The position numbers and the translations under genes are program-made. The notes under the pieces are model-generated. The model saw only the letters and a list, made by a program, of their open reading frames with translations. It did no database searches and was not told the DNA's origin. 64,000 nucleotides of DNA from Kitasatospora terrestris (GTDB lineage Bacteria > Actinomycetota > Actinomycetes > Streptomycetales > Streptomycetaceae): the NCBI RefSeq assembly GCF_039542905.1, contig NZ_BAABIS010000001.1, positions 744,001 to 808,000 on the forward strand, given 5' to 3'. Of the stretch, positions 7,241-15,266 are shown piece by piece; within the stretch, counting starts at the first letter, position 1; every line of letters begins with the position of its first letter.

Positions 7241-7983
7241 GCACCGCCGACCTGCATACCCTCACCGGTGCGTACGCCGCGCACGCGCTGGAGCGCGACG
7301 AGCGGGAGGAGTTCGAGCGGCACCTGGCCCACTGCCCCGCCTGCACCCAGGAGGTCGCCGAGTTCACCGCGACGCTGGCCCGGCTCGGGTCCGCCGAGGC
7401 GGTGCCCGTCCCGGACGGCCTCAAGCTCCGGGTGATGGCCTCGCTCGACACCGTCCGCCAGGAGCCGCCGCTCGGACCGCGGCCCGCATCGGGCCCGGCC
7501 CGCGCCGGGCTGCGCCGGACGTGGCCGCGCTTCGCGCTGGCCGCCTGCCTGGCCCTGGCCGCCACGTCCGGCGGACTCGCCGTGCAGCAGCACCGGGAGG
7601 CGGAGCAGGCGCGGGCCCGGGCGGCGGCGATCCAGCAGGACCAGGAGCGGATCACCGATCTGCTCACCGCCCCCGACGCGCGCTCCACGTCCACCAAGGT
7701 GGCCGGCGGCAGCGGCGTCGCCACCGTGGTGTGGTCGCACGAGCGGAACGCGGCGGGCTTCCTCGCCTCGGAGATGCCGCCGCTGGCCCAGGGCACCACG
7801 TACCAGCTGTGGTTCGCCGACGGTGCGACGATGCGGTCCGCCGGACTGATGGCCTCCCCCACCGGTGCGCTGCTGCTGAGCGGCCCGCTGGACGGGGCGA
7901 GCGGGGTGGGCGTGACGGTGGAGCCGGCCGGCGGGTCGCTCCACCCGACCGGGGCTCCGGTGCTCCTGCTGCCCGTCACCTGA
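7237..7983 (+). CDS. rskA: Anti-sigma-K factor RskA, zinc-type
   Basis: A 248-residue single-pass membrane anti-sigma factor. A cytoplasmic N-terminal domain carries the zinc-associated motif H29-x3-C33-x2-C36, a transmembrane helix spans ~99-116, and the extracytoplasmic RskA domain (~150-248) contains TTYQLWFADGATMRSAG, VTVEPAGGS and HPTGAPVLLLPV. It holds SigK inactive and is expected to be cleaved by regulated proteolysis after an external signal. From memory, M. tuberculosis RskA lacks the zinc motif, so sensing could be wired differently here. It starts at an ATGA overlap with sigK. Its stop codon lies inside a terminator stem. Confidence 0.88.
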   Translation: MSTADLHTLTGAYAAHALERDEREEFERHLAHCPACTQEVAEFTATLARLGSAEAVPVPDGLKLRVMASLDTVRQEPPLGPRPASGPARAGLRRTWPRFALAACLALAATSGGLAVQQHREAEQARARAAAIQQDQERITDLLTAPDARSTSTKVAGGSGVATVVWSHERNAAGFLASEMPPLAQGTTYQLWFADGATMRSAGLMASPTGALLLSGPLDGASGVGVTVEPAGGSLHPTGAPVLLLPVT

Positions 7984-8012
7984 ACCCGGGGCTCCGGGTT
8001 CAGGTGACGGGC
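7971..8012. terminator. Bidirectional terminator hairpin between rskA and the DUF1295 gene
   Basis: A perfect 19-bp inverted repeat (7971-7989 and 7994-8012; arm begins GCCCGTCACCTGAACCC) with a 4-nt loop, GGCT. The left arm begins inside the last codons of rskA and contains its stop. It sits between convergent genes, so it can serve both directions. There is no U-tract, which is usual in high-GC actinomycetes. Confidence 0.85.
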
Positions 8013-8022
8013 GCCCCGCCGG

Positions 8023-8835
8023 TCACCGCGACGGCGACCGGCGGGGCGGCAGCGGCAGGAAGCCGCTGGTCCTGGCCGTGTACTCGGCCCATCCGGGGCG
8101 CTGCTGGGAGGTCATCTGCCGCTCCAGCATCGGCTTTCCGCTGCCGAAGGCGAGCAGCCAGGTCATCAGCAGCGTGCTGGGCAGGAACAACAGCGCCGCC
8201 GCGTGGTGGGCGCCGATCAGGTACAGGCCCCACCAGACGCACGCGTCGCCGAAGTAGTTGGGGTGCCGGGTGTAGCGCCACAGTCCGCGGTCCATCACCC
8301 GGCCCCGGTTGGCGGGGTCCGCCTTGAACCGGGCCAGCTGCCAGTCGCCGACGCCCTCGAAGAACAGGCCGACGCACCAGAGGGCGGCGCCCGCGGCGTC
8401 GATCGGGCCGAGGCGGTCGGGCAGGTACTGGGCGGCCTGCACGGGCAGCGAGACGAACCAGACGATGCCCGCCTGCAACAGGTAGACGATCCGCAGCGCG
8501 AACCGGGTGCGGGCCGGGCCCTCGGGGGCGCGGGAGAGCATGCGGGCGTACCGCGGGTCCTCGCCGGTGCCGCGGCCGCGCCACCAGATGTGCGCGGACA
8601 GCCGCAGCCCCCAGACCGCGACCAGCACGGTGACCAGCACCCTGCGGCCCGGGTCGCCATCGCCGGCCGACAGGGCGTAGCCGGTCACCGCGACGGCGGT
8701 GAACGCCAGGCCCCACGCGACGTCCACCCCCCGGTGGCGCCCGGTGCGGACGCCGACCGCGAACGCCAGCAGCATGACCGCGAGCGCGACGCCCGCGGTC
8801 ACCGCGAAGTTGACCAGCAGCGCGGGGACGTTCAC
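8023..8835 (-). CDS. DUF1295 membrane protein (steroid 5-alpha-reductase/ICMT-like), Rv0446c-type
   Basis: A 270-residue polytopic membrane protein with about six or seven hydrophobic segments and the DUF1295 signatures WGLRLSAHIWWRGRG, EDPRYARM, GVGDWQLARFK and RYTRHPNYFGDACVWWGLYL near the C-terminus, the NADPH-binding-like region of the reductase superfamily. It probably reduces or modifies a lipid. It is the last gene of a four-gene operon whose members overlap by GTGA or ATGA. Its GTG overlaps the stop of the cyclopropane synthase. The neighbourhood equals the M. tuberculosis set Rv0446c-Rv0449c beside sigK. Confidence 0.88.
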   Translation of the reverse strand: MNVPALLVNFAVTAGVALAVMLLAFAVGVRTGRHRGVDVAWGLAFTAVAVTGYALSAGDGDPGRRVLVTVLVAVWGLRLSAHIWWRGRGTGEDPRYARMLSRAPEGPARTRFALRIVYLLQAGIVWFVSLPVQAAQYLPDRLGPIDAAGAALWCVGLFFEGVGDWQLARFKADPANRGRVMDRGLWRYTRHPNYFGDACVWWGLYLIGAHHAAALLFLPSTLLMTWLLAFGSGKPMLERQMTSQQRPGWAEYTARTSGFLPLPPRRSPSR

Positions 8836-10175
8836 CGGCGTGCCCCCGCCCGCCGGTCGGTGCCGGTGGTCGCCCGGTCGCGGGTGAGCAGGACCTGCTG
8901 GACGTCCAGGTACCCGGTGCGGAACCCGGCCTCGGAGTAGGCCAGGTACAGCTCCCACATCCGGCGGAACACCTCGTCGAATCCGAGCGCGGCGACCTGC
9001 TCGGCGTGCTCGGTGAAGCGTTCGCGCCACAGCCGCAGGGTCTCGGCGTAGTGCGGCCCGTACGCCTCGGCGCTCGTCACCCGCAGGCCGCCGTGCCGTT
9101 CGGCGTTCTCCTCGATCGCCCGCAGGGACGGGATCTGCCCGCCGGGGAAGATGTACTTGAGGATCCAGGTGTGCGTGCCGCTGCTGGCGAGCATCCGCTC
9201 GTGCGGCATGGTGATGGCCTGCAGCGCGACCCGCCCGCCGGGGGCGAGCACCCGGTCCAGGGTGGCGAAGTAGGCGGGCCAGAACGGGCGGCCCACCGCC
9301 TCGATCATCTCCACGCTGACCACCGCGTCGTAACTCCCCTGCACCGCGCGGTAGTCGCACAGCCGCACCTCGACCCGGTCGGCGAGGCCGGCGGCGGCGA
9401 TCCGGCGGCGGGCGAGCGTCAACTGCTCCTCGGAGAGGGTCAGGCTGACCACCCGGGCACCGCGCGCGGCGGCGCGCAGGGCGAGTTCGCCCCAGCCGGT
9501 GCCGATCTCCAGCAGCCGGGTGCCGGGGCCGACCTCCGCCAGGTCGAGCAGGCGGTCGATCTTGCGGTGCTGCGCCGCCGGGAATCCCTCCCAGGTGGCG
9601 ACCGGCAGGCCGTCCGGGCCGGTCGGGAAGACCGCCGAGGAGTACGACATGGTCGGGTCGAGGAACAGGGCGAAGAGCTCGTTCGAGAGGTCGTAGTGCC
9701 GCTGGATGTTGCGCCGGGCGTTGCCCGTGGTCGGCAGTTCGCTGGGGGGCGTGCGGCGGACTGCGAGCCGGCGCAGCCACGCCGTGCCGGCCGGGACCAG
9801 GCGCTGCGGCGCGGCGGCGAGCGCGGTGAGCAGCCCGACCAGGTCGGGGCTGTCCCAGTCGCCCGCCTGGTACGCCTCGCCGAAGCCGATCAGGCCGCTC
9901 GCGCCGACCCGCCGGTGGAAGTCCTCGGGGCGGTGCAGGGTGAGCACGGGGGCACCGGCGGGCACCGGCCCGCTGTCGGGCGTGCGGACGTGGATGCCGC
10001 ACTGCTGGGCCGCTCGGCCCAGCAGGTGCCGCGCGACGGCGGACCGCAGCGGGCCGCCGGCCGGCACCCGGGCGACGTCCGGCCAGCGGGTCGGGTCGAC
10101 GTCCGGCGCCGGCGCGGCCGGACGGAGCGCGGTCGGGAACGGCGGCGGGGTGGTCGGGTCGGCCTGGACGGTCAT
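8832..10175 (-). CDS. Cyclopropane-fatty-acyl-phospholipid synthase (UfaA1-like)
   Basis: A 447-residue SAM-dependent enzyme that adds a methylene group across the double bond of unsaturated acyl chains in phospholipids at the membrane. Visible features are the N-terminal acyl-binding region (SGLIGFGEAYQAGDWDS), NIQRHYDLSNELFALFLD, SYSSAVF, the SAM motif LLEIGTGWGELALRAA, SLTLSEEQ, VEMIEAVG and HTWILKYIFPGG. Length and order are those of full CfaB-type enzymes. The ATG overlaps the stop of the DUF1365 gene by ATGA. It belongs to the SigK-linked operon, corresponding to Rv0447c ufaA1 of mycobacteria. Confidence 0.92.
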   Translation of the reverse strand: MTVQADPTTPPPFPTALRPAAPAPDVDPTRWPDVARVPAGGPLRSAVARHLLGRAAQQCGIHVRTPDSGPVPAGAPVLTLHRPEDFHRRVGASGLIGFGEAYQAGDWDSPDLVGLLTALAAAPQRLVPAGTAWLRRLAVRRTPPSELPTTGNARRNIQRHYDLSNELFALFLDPTMSYSSAVFPTGPDGLPVATWEGFPAAQHRKIDRLLDLAEVGPGTRLLEIGTGWGELALRAAARGARVVSLTLSEEQLTLARRRIAAAGLADRVEVRLCDYRAVQGSYDAVVSVEMIEAVGRPFWPAYFATLDRVLAPGGRVALQAITMPHERMLASSGTHTWILKYIFPGGQIPSLRAIEENAERHGGLRVTSAEAYGPHYAETLRLWRERFTEHAEQVAALGFDEVFRRMWELYLAYSEAGFRTGYLDVQQVLLTRDRATTGTDRRAGARR

Positions 10176-11005
10176 GCGGTGCGCTCCTCGTGCGGGAGTT
10201 CGGACGGAGATGGTGGTGCGGGCGGTACGAGTGGTGCGGGTGGTGCGGGCGGTACGGGTCCGGCGTTGTTCCGGGGGTGGACGGGCAGGCCGCGCAGCCA
10301 CAGCCGGATCCCCTGGTAGCGGATGTGCGCACTGACCGCGAGCGTCGACAGCGGGTGGCCGAACGCGGTCCGCAGCAGCGCCGCCGGACCGGCGGGGCGG
10401 GCCGCACCCCGCACGGTGGCGGTGAACGGCCGTCCGCCGTCCAGCTCCAGGTGGATCGTCAGATCCAGCCGGGCGCCCGGCTCGGGCAGGCGCATCCGGT
10501 AGCGGCCGGCCACCGGGAAGAACGGGGAGACGTAGAACTCCTTCCGCGTCCCGGCCGTGCCCGCCGCGTCGGGCCGCAGCAGGTAGCGGTGGCGTCCGCC
10601 GTAGGTGTTGTGCACCTCGGCGACGGTGCACAGCGGACGGCCCGCGGCATCGCGGCACCAGTAGACGGTGAGCGGGTTGAACACGTGCCCGAGCACCCGC
10701 GCCTGGGTGAGCATCAGCACGCGGCCGCCGGCCAGGTCGATGCCGTGCCCGGCCAGGAACCGTGCCAGGCCCTGCCGGACCGACTCCCCCGCGTGGTCCC
10801 GCACGTGGTCGGCGGCGCGGAACCCGGCCAGCGGCCGCAGCCACCGGGGTACGGGCGGCATCCGGTCCAGGTCGACCAGCCACAGGTAGCCGCGGTGGCG
10901 GAAGGCGTGCCGGACGGGCGCGGTGCGCACGTGGGTCGTCACGCAGGGGTAGAGCACCGCCCCCCACCGGCCGGGGAGGGTGCGCGGGGCGGCCGGCGCG
11001 GTCAC
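10172..11005 (-). CDS. DUF1365 protein (Rv0448c-type)
   Basis: A 277-residue protein matching DUF1365 by YPCVTTHVRTAPVRHAFRH near the N-terminus, YLWLVDLD, LTQARVLGHVFNPLTVYWC, EVHNTYGGRHRYLL and KEFYVSPFFPVAGRYRM. The family is almost always found between an FAD-dependent oxidoreductase and a cyclopropane-type synthase and is thought to act in fatty-acid modification; its chemistry is unknown. The C-terminal 30 residues are proline/alanine-rich and probably disordered. It starts at a GTG overlapping the upstream stop (GTGA). Confidence 0.9.
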   Translation of the reverse strand: MTAPAAPRTLPGRWGAVLYPCVTTHVRTAPVRHAFRHRGYLWLVDLDRMPPVPRWLRPLAGFRAADHVRDHAGESVRQGLARFLAGHGIDLAGGRVLMLTQARVLGHVFNPLTVYWCRDAAGRPLCTVAEVHNTYGGRHRYLLRPDAAGTAGTRKEFYVSPFFPVAGRYRMRLPEPGARLDLTIHLELDGGRPFTATVRGAARPAGPAALLRTAFGHPLSTLAVSAHIRYQGIRLWLRGLPVHPRNNAGPVPPAPPAPLVPPAPPSPSELPHEERTA

Positions 11006-12345
11006 GGCGCCCCCACCCCGAGCAGCGCGCGGGCCGCCAGCACACCGGACCGGCAGCCGTCCTCGTGGAACCCCCAGCCGTGGTACGCCCCGGCGAACGC
11101 GGTCCGACCGGTGGTGAGTTGGGGCAGCCGCCGCTGGGCCGCGACCGTCTCGCCGGTGTACACCGGGTGCTCGTAGACCGTGCGGGAGACCACCACGTCC
11201 GACGGGAAGGGGGCGTCCCGGTCCTCGTTCAGGGTGACCAGGTAGTCGGCCGGGGTGCCCAGCCGCAGCAGCCGGTTGAGGTGGTACGTCACCCGGACCC
11301 GGTCGGCCGGCCCGTCGCAGGTCGGCATCCGGTAGTTCCAGGACGCCCGCGCCCACGCCGCCCGCGGCAGGACCGAGGCGTCGCGGTGCAGGACGGTCGG
11401 GTTGCGCGAGTACCGGAAGGCACCGAGCACCTCCCGTTCGGTCGAGGTCGGGTCGGCCAGCATCCGCAGCGCCTGGTCGGCGTGGGTGGCGATCACCACG
11501 GCGTCCACGTCCGCGCGCCGGCCGTCCGCCGTCGCCAGCGTCACGCCGTCGGACCGGCGCCACACCCGCCGCACCGGCGCGAGGCGGTGGACTGAGCCGA
11601 GCCGCTCCGCGATCCGCTCCACGTACGTGCGGGAGCCGCCCACCACCGTCTTCCACGTCGGCGAACCGGTGACCGACAGCATCCCGTGGTTCTCCAGGAA
11701 CGTGAACAGGTACCGGGCCGGGTAGTCGCCCGCCAGGTCCGGCGCGCACGACCACACGGCGGACACCACCGGCGTCATGTAGTGGCCCACGAAGTACCGG
11801 CTGAACCCCTCCGCGGCGAGGAACTCCCGCAGGCTCGGATCACCCGCGCCGGGATTCGCCAGCAGCGCCTTCGCCCGACGGTGGAAGCGCGGCACCTCCG
11901 CCAGCATCGCGATGTAGCGCCCGCGCAGCAGCGCCGACGGCTGCGCCAGCAGCCCGGCCGGGCCGCGCGCCCCGGCGTACTCCAGGCCGCACCCGTCGCA
12001 GTGCACGGACATGCTCATCTCGCTGTCCTGCGTCTGCACCCCCAACTCGCGGAACAGCGCGATCAGATGGGGGTACGTGCGCTCGTTGTGCACCAGGAAG
12101 CCGGTGTCCAGGGCGAGCTCCCGGCCGTCCGCGCCGGTCACCGACTGCGTGTGCGCATGCCCGCCCAACCGGTCCTCCGCCTCGAACAGCACCACCTCCG
12201 CCCCGGCCCGGTGCAGCTCGTACGCGGCCGTCAGGCCCGCGACGCCGGCGCCGACCACGGCCACGGTGCGGTGCGGACGTCCGCCGCCGCCGTCCTGGCG
12301 GTGCGGCACGGGCGAGCCGATCTGCTCGGAGATGGGCATGCTCAC
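11002..12345 (-). CDS. FAD-dependent amine-oxidase-like oxidoreductase (Rv0449c-type)
   Basis: A 447-residue flavoprotein: an N-terminal dinucleotide fold VAVVGAGVAGLTAAYEL, FEAEDRLGGHAHT, then a long substrate domain and a C-terminal FAD-closing motif (AFAGAYHGWGFHEDGCRSG). It is the first gene of the operon with DUF1365, cyclopropane synthase and DUF1295, so a lipid desaturation or modification role is likely. Two starts are close together; the GTG at 12345 follows AGAGAGG by 7 nt, and the ATG at 12339 is the alternative. A SigK-type promoter lies about 50 nt upstream. Confidence 0.9.
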   Translation of the reverse strand: MSMPISEQIGSPVPHRQDGGGGRPHRTVAVVGAGVAGLTAAYELHRAGAEVVLFEAEDRLGGHAHTQSVTGADGRELALDTGFLVHNERTYPHLIALFRELGVQTQDSEMSMSVHCDGCGLEYAGARGPAGLLAQPSALLRGRYIAMLAEVPRFHRRAKALLANPGAGDPSLREFLAAEGFSRYFVGHYMTPVVSAVWSCAPDLAGDYPARYLFTFLENHGMLSVTGSPTWKTVVGGSRTYVERIAERLGSVHRLAPVRRVWRRSDGVTLATADGRRADVDAVVIATHADQALRMLADPTSTEREVLGAFRYSRNPTVLHRDASVLPRAAWARASWNYRMPTCDGPADRVRVTYHLNRLLRLGTPADYLVTLNEDRDAPFPSDVVVSRTVYEHPVYTGETVAAQRRLPQLTTGRTAFAGAYHGWGFHEDGCRSGVLAARALLGVGAP

Positions 12346-12400
12346 TGAGGGGCCTCTCTGACCGGGACCGCTGCGCGGCCGACCACGGTTTGCACCACCC

Positions 12401-12428
12401 ATTCGGAGCCGTCCCGCCCGCGGATTGG
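12401..12428 (-). promoter_or_regulatory. SigK-type promoter of the lipid-modification operon
   Basis: On the minus strand, CCAATCC (12428-12422) and CCGAAT (12406-12401) are separated by 15 nt. GGCCAATCCGCGG and GGCTCCGAA are shared base for base with the sigK promoter. The predicted start point lies near 12394, leaving a leader of about 50 nt. It links all four operon genes to SigK. Confidence 0.75.
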
Positions 12429-12505
12429 CCCCGCCCGCGGATCTCCCCCGCCCGCGGGCAGGCCCCCGCCGGCGGGTTGGCCCCGCCCGCGGATCGGCCC
12501 CCGCC
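12414..12505. repeat. GC-rich imperfect tandem repeats in a divergent promoter region
   Basis: Several imperfect copies of a unit around CCCGCCCGCGGATNGGCC. The SigK -35 element of the leftward operon lies within the first copy. It could be a local duplication product or a cluster of protein-binding half-sites. Confidence 0.6.
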
Positions 12506-12583
12506 GGCCCCTCGCCCGCCGACCCCCCGCCCGTCGGCCCGGCCCGACGCGTCACCCGGAGGGCCCGTGGCAGGATGCTCGGC

Positions 12584-13351
12584 ATGGCTGCTGCACGGGC
12601 ACTGAGCTTCGGAGCGATCGCCGAGGCCTACGAGCGGTACCGGCCGGGGTACCCCGACGAACTCTTCGACGCGGTGGCGGCGTACGCGGGCCGGCCGCTC
12701 CGGACCGCCCTGGAGATCGGGGCGGGGACGGGCAAGGCGACCCGCCTGTTCGCCGGACACGGGATCGCGGTCACGGCGACCGAACCCGACACCGCCATGC
12801 TCGCCGAACTGACCAGGACCGCTCCCCCGAACGTGACGGCCGTCCGGGCCGCGTTCGAGGACCTGCGGCCCGGTACGACGTACGACCTGGTCTACGCGGC
12901 GGCCGCCCTGCACTGGACGCGCCCGGAGAACCGGTGGCCGAACGTCGCCGCCCTCCTCGGACCCGACGGCGTGTTCGCCTCGTTCGGCGGCCCGGTCCGG
13001 CTCGCGGACCCGGCCGTCGAGGAGTCCATGCGCGCCGCCCGGGCGCCGTTCCTCGCCGGCGACGAGATCCCGTCCCCCGACGGGACCGCACCCGACGCGG
13101 AGATGCAGTGGCCCGGCACGGAACTGCAACGCTCACCGCTGTTCCACGACGTCCGGCAGACCGCCCTCCGGCGGCGCCTGACAGTGAGCGCCGAGGACTA
13201 CGTCGGCTACCTGTCGACCGTCTCCGCCTACCTGCAGCTCCCACCGCCGACCCGGCAGCAGGCCTGCACCGCGATCGCGTCGGCCCTGCCCGAAACGGTC
13301 GAGATCACCGCCGACATCACCCTCCACCTCGCCCGCCGGCGCCCCGCTTAG
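12584..13351 (+). CDS. Class I SAM-dependent methyltransferase
   Basis: A 255-residue cytoplasmic methyltransferase with N-terminal FGAIAEAYERYRPGYPDELF, SAM motif ALEIGAGTGKATRLFA, acidic loop TATEPDTAMLAEL and the post-motif YAAAALHWTRPENRW, a pattern of the UbiE/Tam-like small-molecule group. The substrate is unknown. The start could be this ATG or one nine nt upstream (12575). It diverges from the SigK-linked operon across a repeat-rich spacer; whether it shares that regulation is not shown by any promoter on its own strand. Confidence 0.82.
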   Translation: MAAARALSFGAIAEAYERYRPGYPDELFDAVAAYAGRPLRTALEIGAGTGKATRLFAGHGIAVTATEPDTAMLAELTRTAPPNVTAVRAAFEDLRPGTTYDLVYAAAALHWTRPENRWPNVAALLGPDGVFASFGGPVRLADPAVEESMRAARAPFLAGDEIPSPDGTAPDAEMQWPGTELQRSPLFHDVRQTALRRRLTVSAEDYVGYLSTVSAYLQLPPPTRQQACTAIASALPETVEITADITLHLARRRPA

Positions 13352-13521
13352 ACGCGCCCCGCCGAGGGCCGCCGTACCCGTCGCCGGCCGCCCGGAACGC
13401 GGCCGACTTCGGCCCCGGAGCACCCCGGCCCGAGAGCGCGGCAACCCCGCCCAGGTGGGCGACCGCCCCGGTCATCCACTCCCGGTCGCCGAGCAGTTCC
13501 CTTGCCCGTTCCTACGAAGCG

Positions 13522-14115
13522 TCAGGTCGACGGGTGCCCAACTGCCCCACCACCGCTGGGGCCGTGGCCGTGGCCGAGGTCGGCGATCCTCATCGCCCAG
13601 GTGCGGAAGGCGGCCCGGTCCGCGGGGGCGACCCGCAGGCCTTCGGGGATCCAGTCGGCCGTGGCGGCGTCGAGGAGGTCGGCCAGGCCGAGGTGGCACC
13701 AGTCCTGGTGGACGGCGTTGTACGCCCGCACGAGCGGGCCGACCCGGGCCCGGATCGCGGCCACGTCGTCCGCGTCGAGCCCGGCCGCCCGTCGCAGCCG
13801 AGTCAGGGTGGCGCCCTGGTGATCTGCGGTGAACCCGGTGTCGGAGAAGGGTTCGAGAAGATCGCCCCAGACGTCGGGGCGGGGCCGACGGGGTATCCGG
13901 TTGACGGCGCAGAAGCGTTCGAGCTCGCCTCGCCGGTCGGCCGGGACGAAGAGGGTCTCCCCCTCGGCAGTGCGGATCTCCGGCGGGAACGCATCCGGAT
14001 CGGTGTCCCGTACCGACGTCGCGGGAACGGCACGCTCCCGGGCAGCGCCTGCGGCTGTGGGCGCCGTCTCGCGTATCCGGAGCCGGTCACCGTCGAGAAG
14101 AACGTCTGGATTCAC
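13522..14115 (-). CDS. Hypothetical protein
   Basis: A 197-residue soluble, acidic protein; the family was not recognised. The GTG start is preferred because AGGAT lies 6 nt upstream and the longer reading adds low-quality sequence. The protein has an N-terminal beta-like stretch (NPDVLLDGDRLRIRETAP), a central VWGDLLEPFSDTGFTADHQ and a helical C-terminal half (VGPLVRAYNAVHQDWCHLGLADLLDAAT). It has no signal peptide or membrane segment and is convergent with the methyltransferase gene. Confidence 0.65.
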   Translation of the reverse strand: MNPDVLLDGDRLRIRETAPTAAGAARERAVPATSVRDTDPDAFPPEIRTAEGETLFVPADRRGELERFCAVNRIPRRPRPDVWGDLLEPFSDTGFTADHQGATLTRLRRAAGLDADDVAAIRARVGPLVRAYNAVHQDWCHLGLADLLDAATADWIPEGLRVAPADRAAFRTWAMRIADLGHGHGPSGGGAVGHPST

Positions 14116-14366
14116 CGGGCCATCCTGACGGAACACCGGCACCGACAGAACCGGCCGACTGCACCCGGTGGAAATCCATTGGGCTTCCACCCGTTTCGGA
14201 ACTCCGGGAGATGAGCACGCGCGGCCCTGCGACCGGCCTGCACGGCTGGCTCACCGCCCGGCGAACAACGGTGGTACGGGCAAGCGGCCGGACCAGTAGC
14301 GTGGGCGCGCTGACCGCGGCCCGGCGGGTCGAGGGGGCAGGGCGAGCACGCGGTGGAGGCTGGGGC

Positions 14367-15194
14367 ATGGCTGGGTTGGGCGGATTTCCGCCGCACTACC
14401 GGGTGAGCGTGGTGGTGGCGTGGGTGCTGTGCGGGCTCAGCGTGCTCTGCCTGGTCTCGACGTGGCTGCCCGAACCGTACGTCGCGCCCAGGTGGCTCGT
14501 CTTCGCCCTGTTCCTCGCGGTGGCTCCGGTCTTCGCGATGGCGTTCCTGCTGCCGTCCGTGGAGGGGCTGACCGAGGTGGGGCACCGGGACGCCTCCGCG
14601 CTGCTGCCCTGGATCGGGCTGGTGCCGGGACGGGTGCGGGCCGTCCACGACGCCCTGGTCCTGCTGGCCTTCGTCGGTTTCGTCAGCGGCGCGGCGTCGG
14701 CGGACGACGTCTTCGCCGACGCGCACGGCTACCACCGCCGTTACAAGGACCGTACCGCCCACCCGCACCTGGTGGTGGACATCACCGAGGCGGAGTACGA
14801 AGCCGCGACCGTCGGCGAGTTGCGGCTCTTCAGCGCCGGCCCGATCGCCTTCGCATCAGGCGACGTTCGCCCTGGTGAAGACTCGCGTAGGCGCTGGTCG
14901 GCGGCGTTCTTGTTCCGCCGGACGATGGAGCGGCGGAACATGCCGCCCTGGGCCTCGTGGGTGGGGTGGTCGGTGCCGTCGTGGGCGAAGCAGCGCAGGG
15001 CGGAGCCGCGGGGCGGGATGCAGGCGATCTCGACGTTGTTCGCCGCGGCCCGGGTTCCTACCCGCTGGCACCGCTTGGTGATCAGGTGCGGGGAGTGGTT
15101 GTCACATCGGACGGGTGAGAGCGTGGCGAGGCGAACCTCCTCGTGGAAAGACCGTCGGGATCGCCCGGCTGCGGCGCGGCCCGTTGGAGCGTGA
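14367..15194 (+). pseudogene. Membrane-protein gene whose 3' end is replaced by an IS630 remnant
   Basis: ATG with GGAGG 7 nt upstream. Residues 1-~165 look genuine, with two or three hydrophobic segments (VSVVVAWVLCGLSVLCLV, LVFALFLAVAPVFAMAFLL, LVLLAFVGFVSGAA) followed by a soluble segment ending around ELRLFSAGPIAFASG. From about 14860 the frame continues through sequence that is antisense to a decayed IS630 transposase gene, giving an arginine-rich tail with no protein character. The original gene is therefore truncated; the 275-residue reading is a chimera. Its original function is unknown. Confidence 0.6.
14856..15130 (-). mobile_element. IS630-family transposase remnant (C-terminal part)
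   Basis: On the minus strand, two overlapping frames together give the IS630 C-terminus: DNHSPH, RAAANNVEIA, then ALRCFAHDGTDHPTHEAQ, FRRSIVRRNKNAADQRLRE and, after a frameshift, the ending FTRANVA. Compared with intact copies known to me, the block after NNVEIA is missing about 15 residues. No inverted repeats were found, so this is a dead fragment. It interrupts the membrane-protein gene on the other strand. Confidence 0.75.
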
Positions 15195-15266
15195 CGGATC
15201 GTAAAGGTATGAATACGGATCGTTAGATCCTGTTTCTCGTTCCGGGTCCCACGAAAGGGCACAGCC

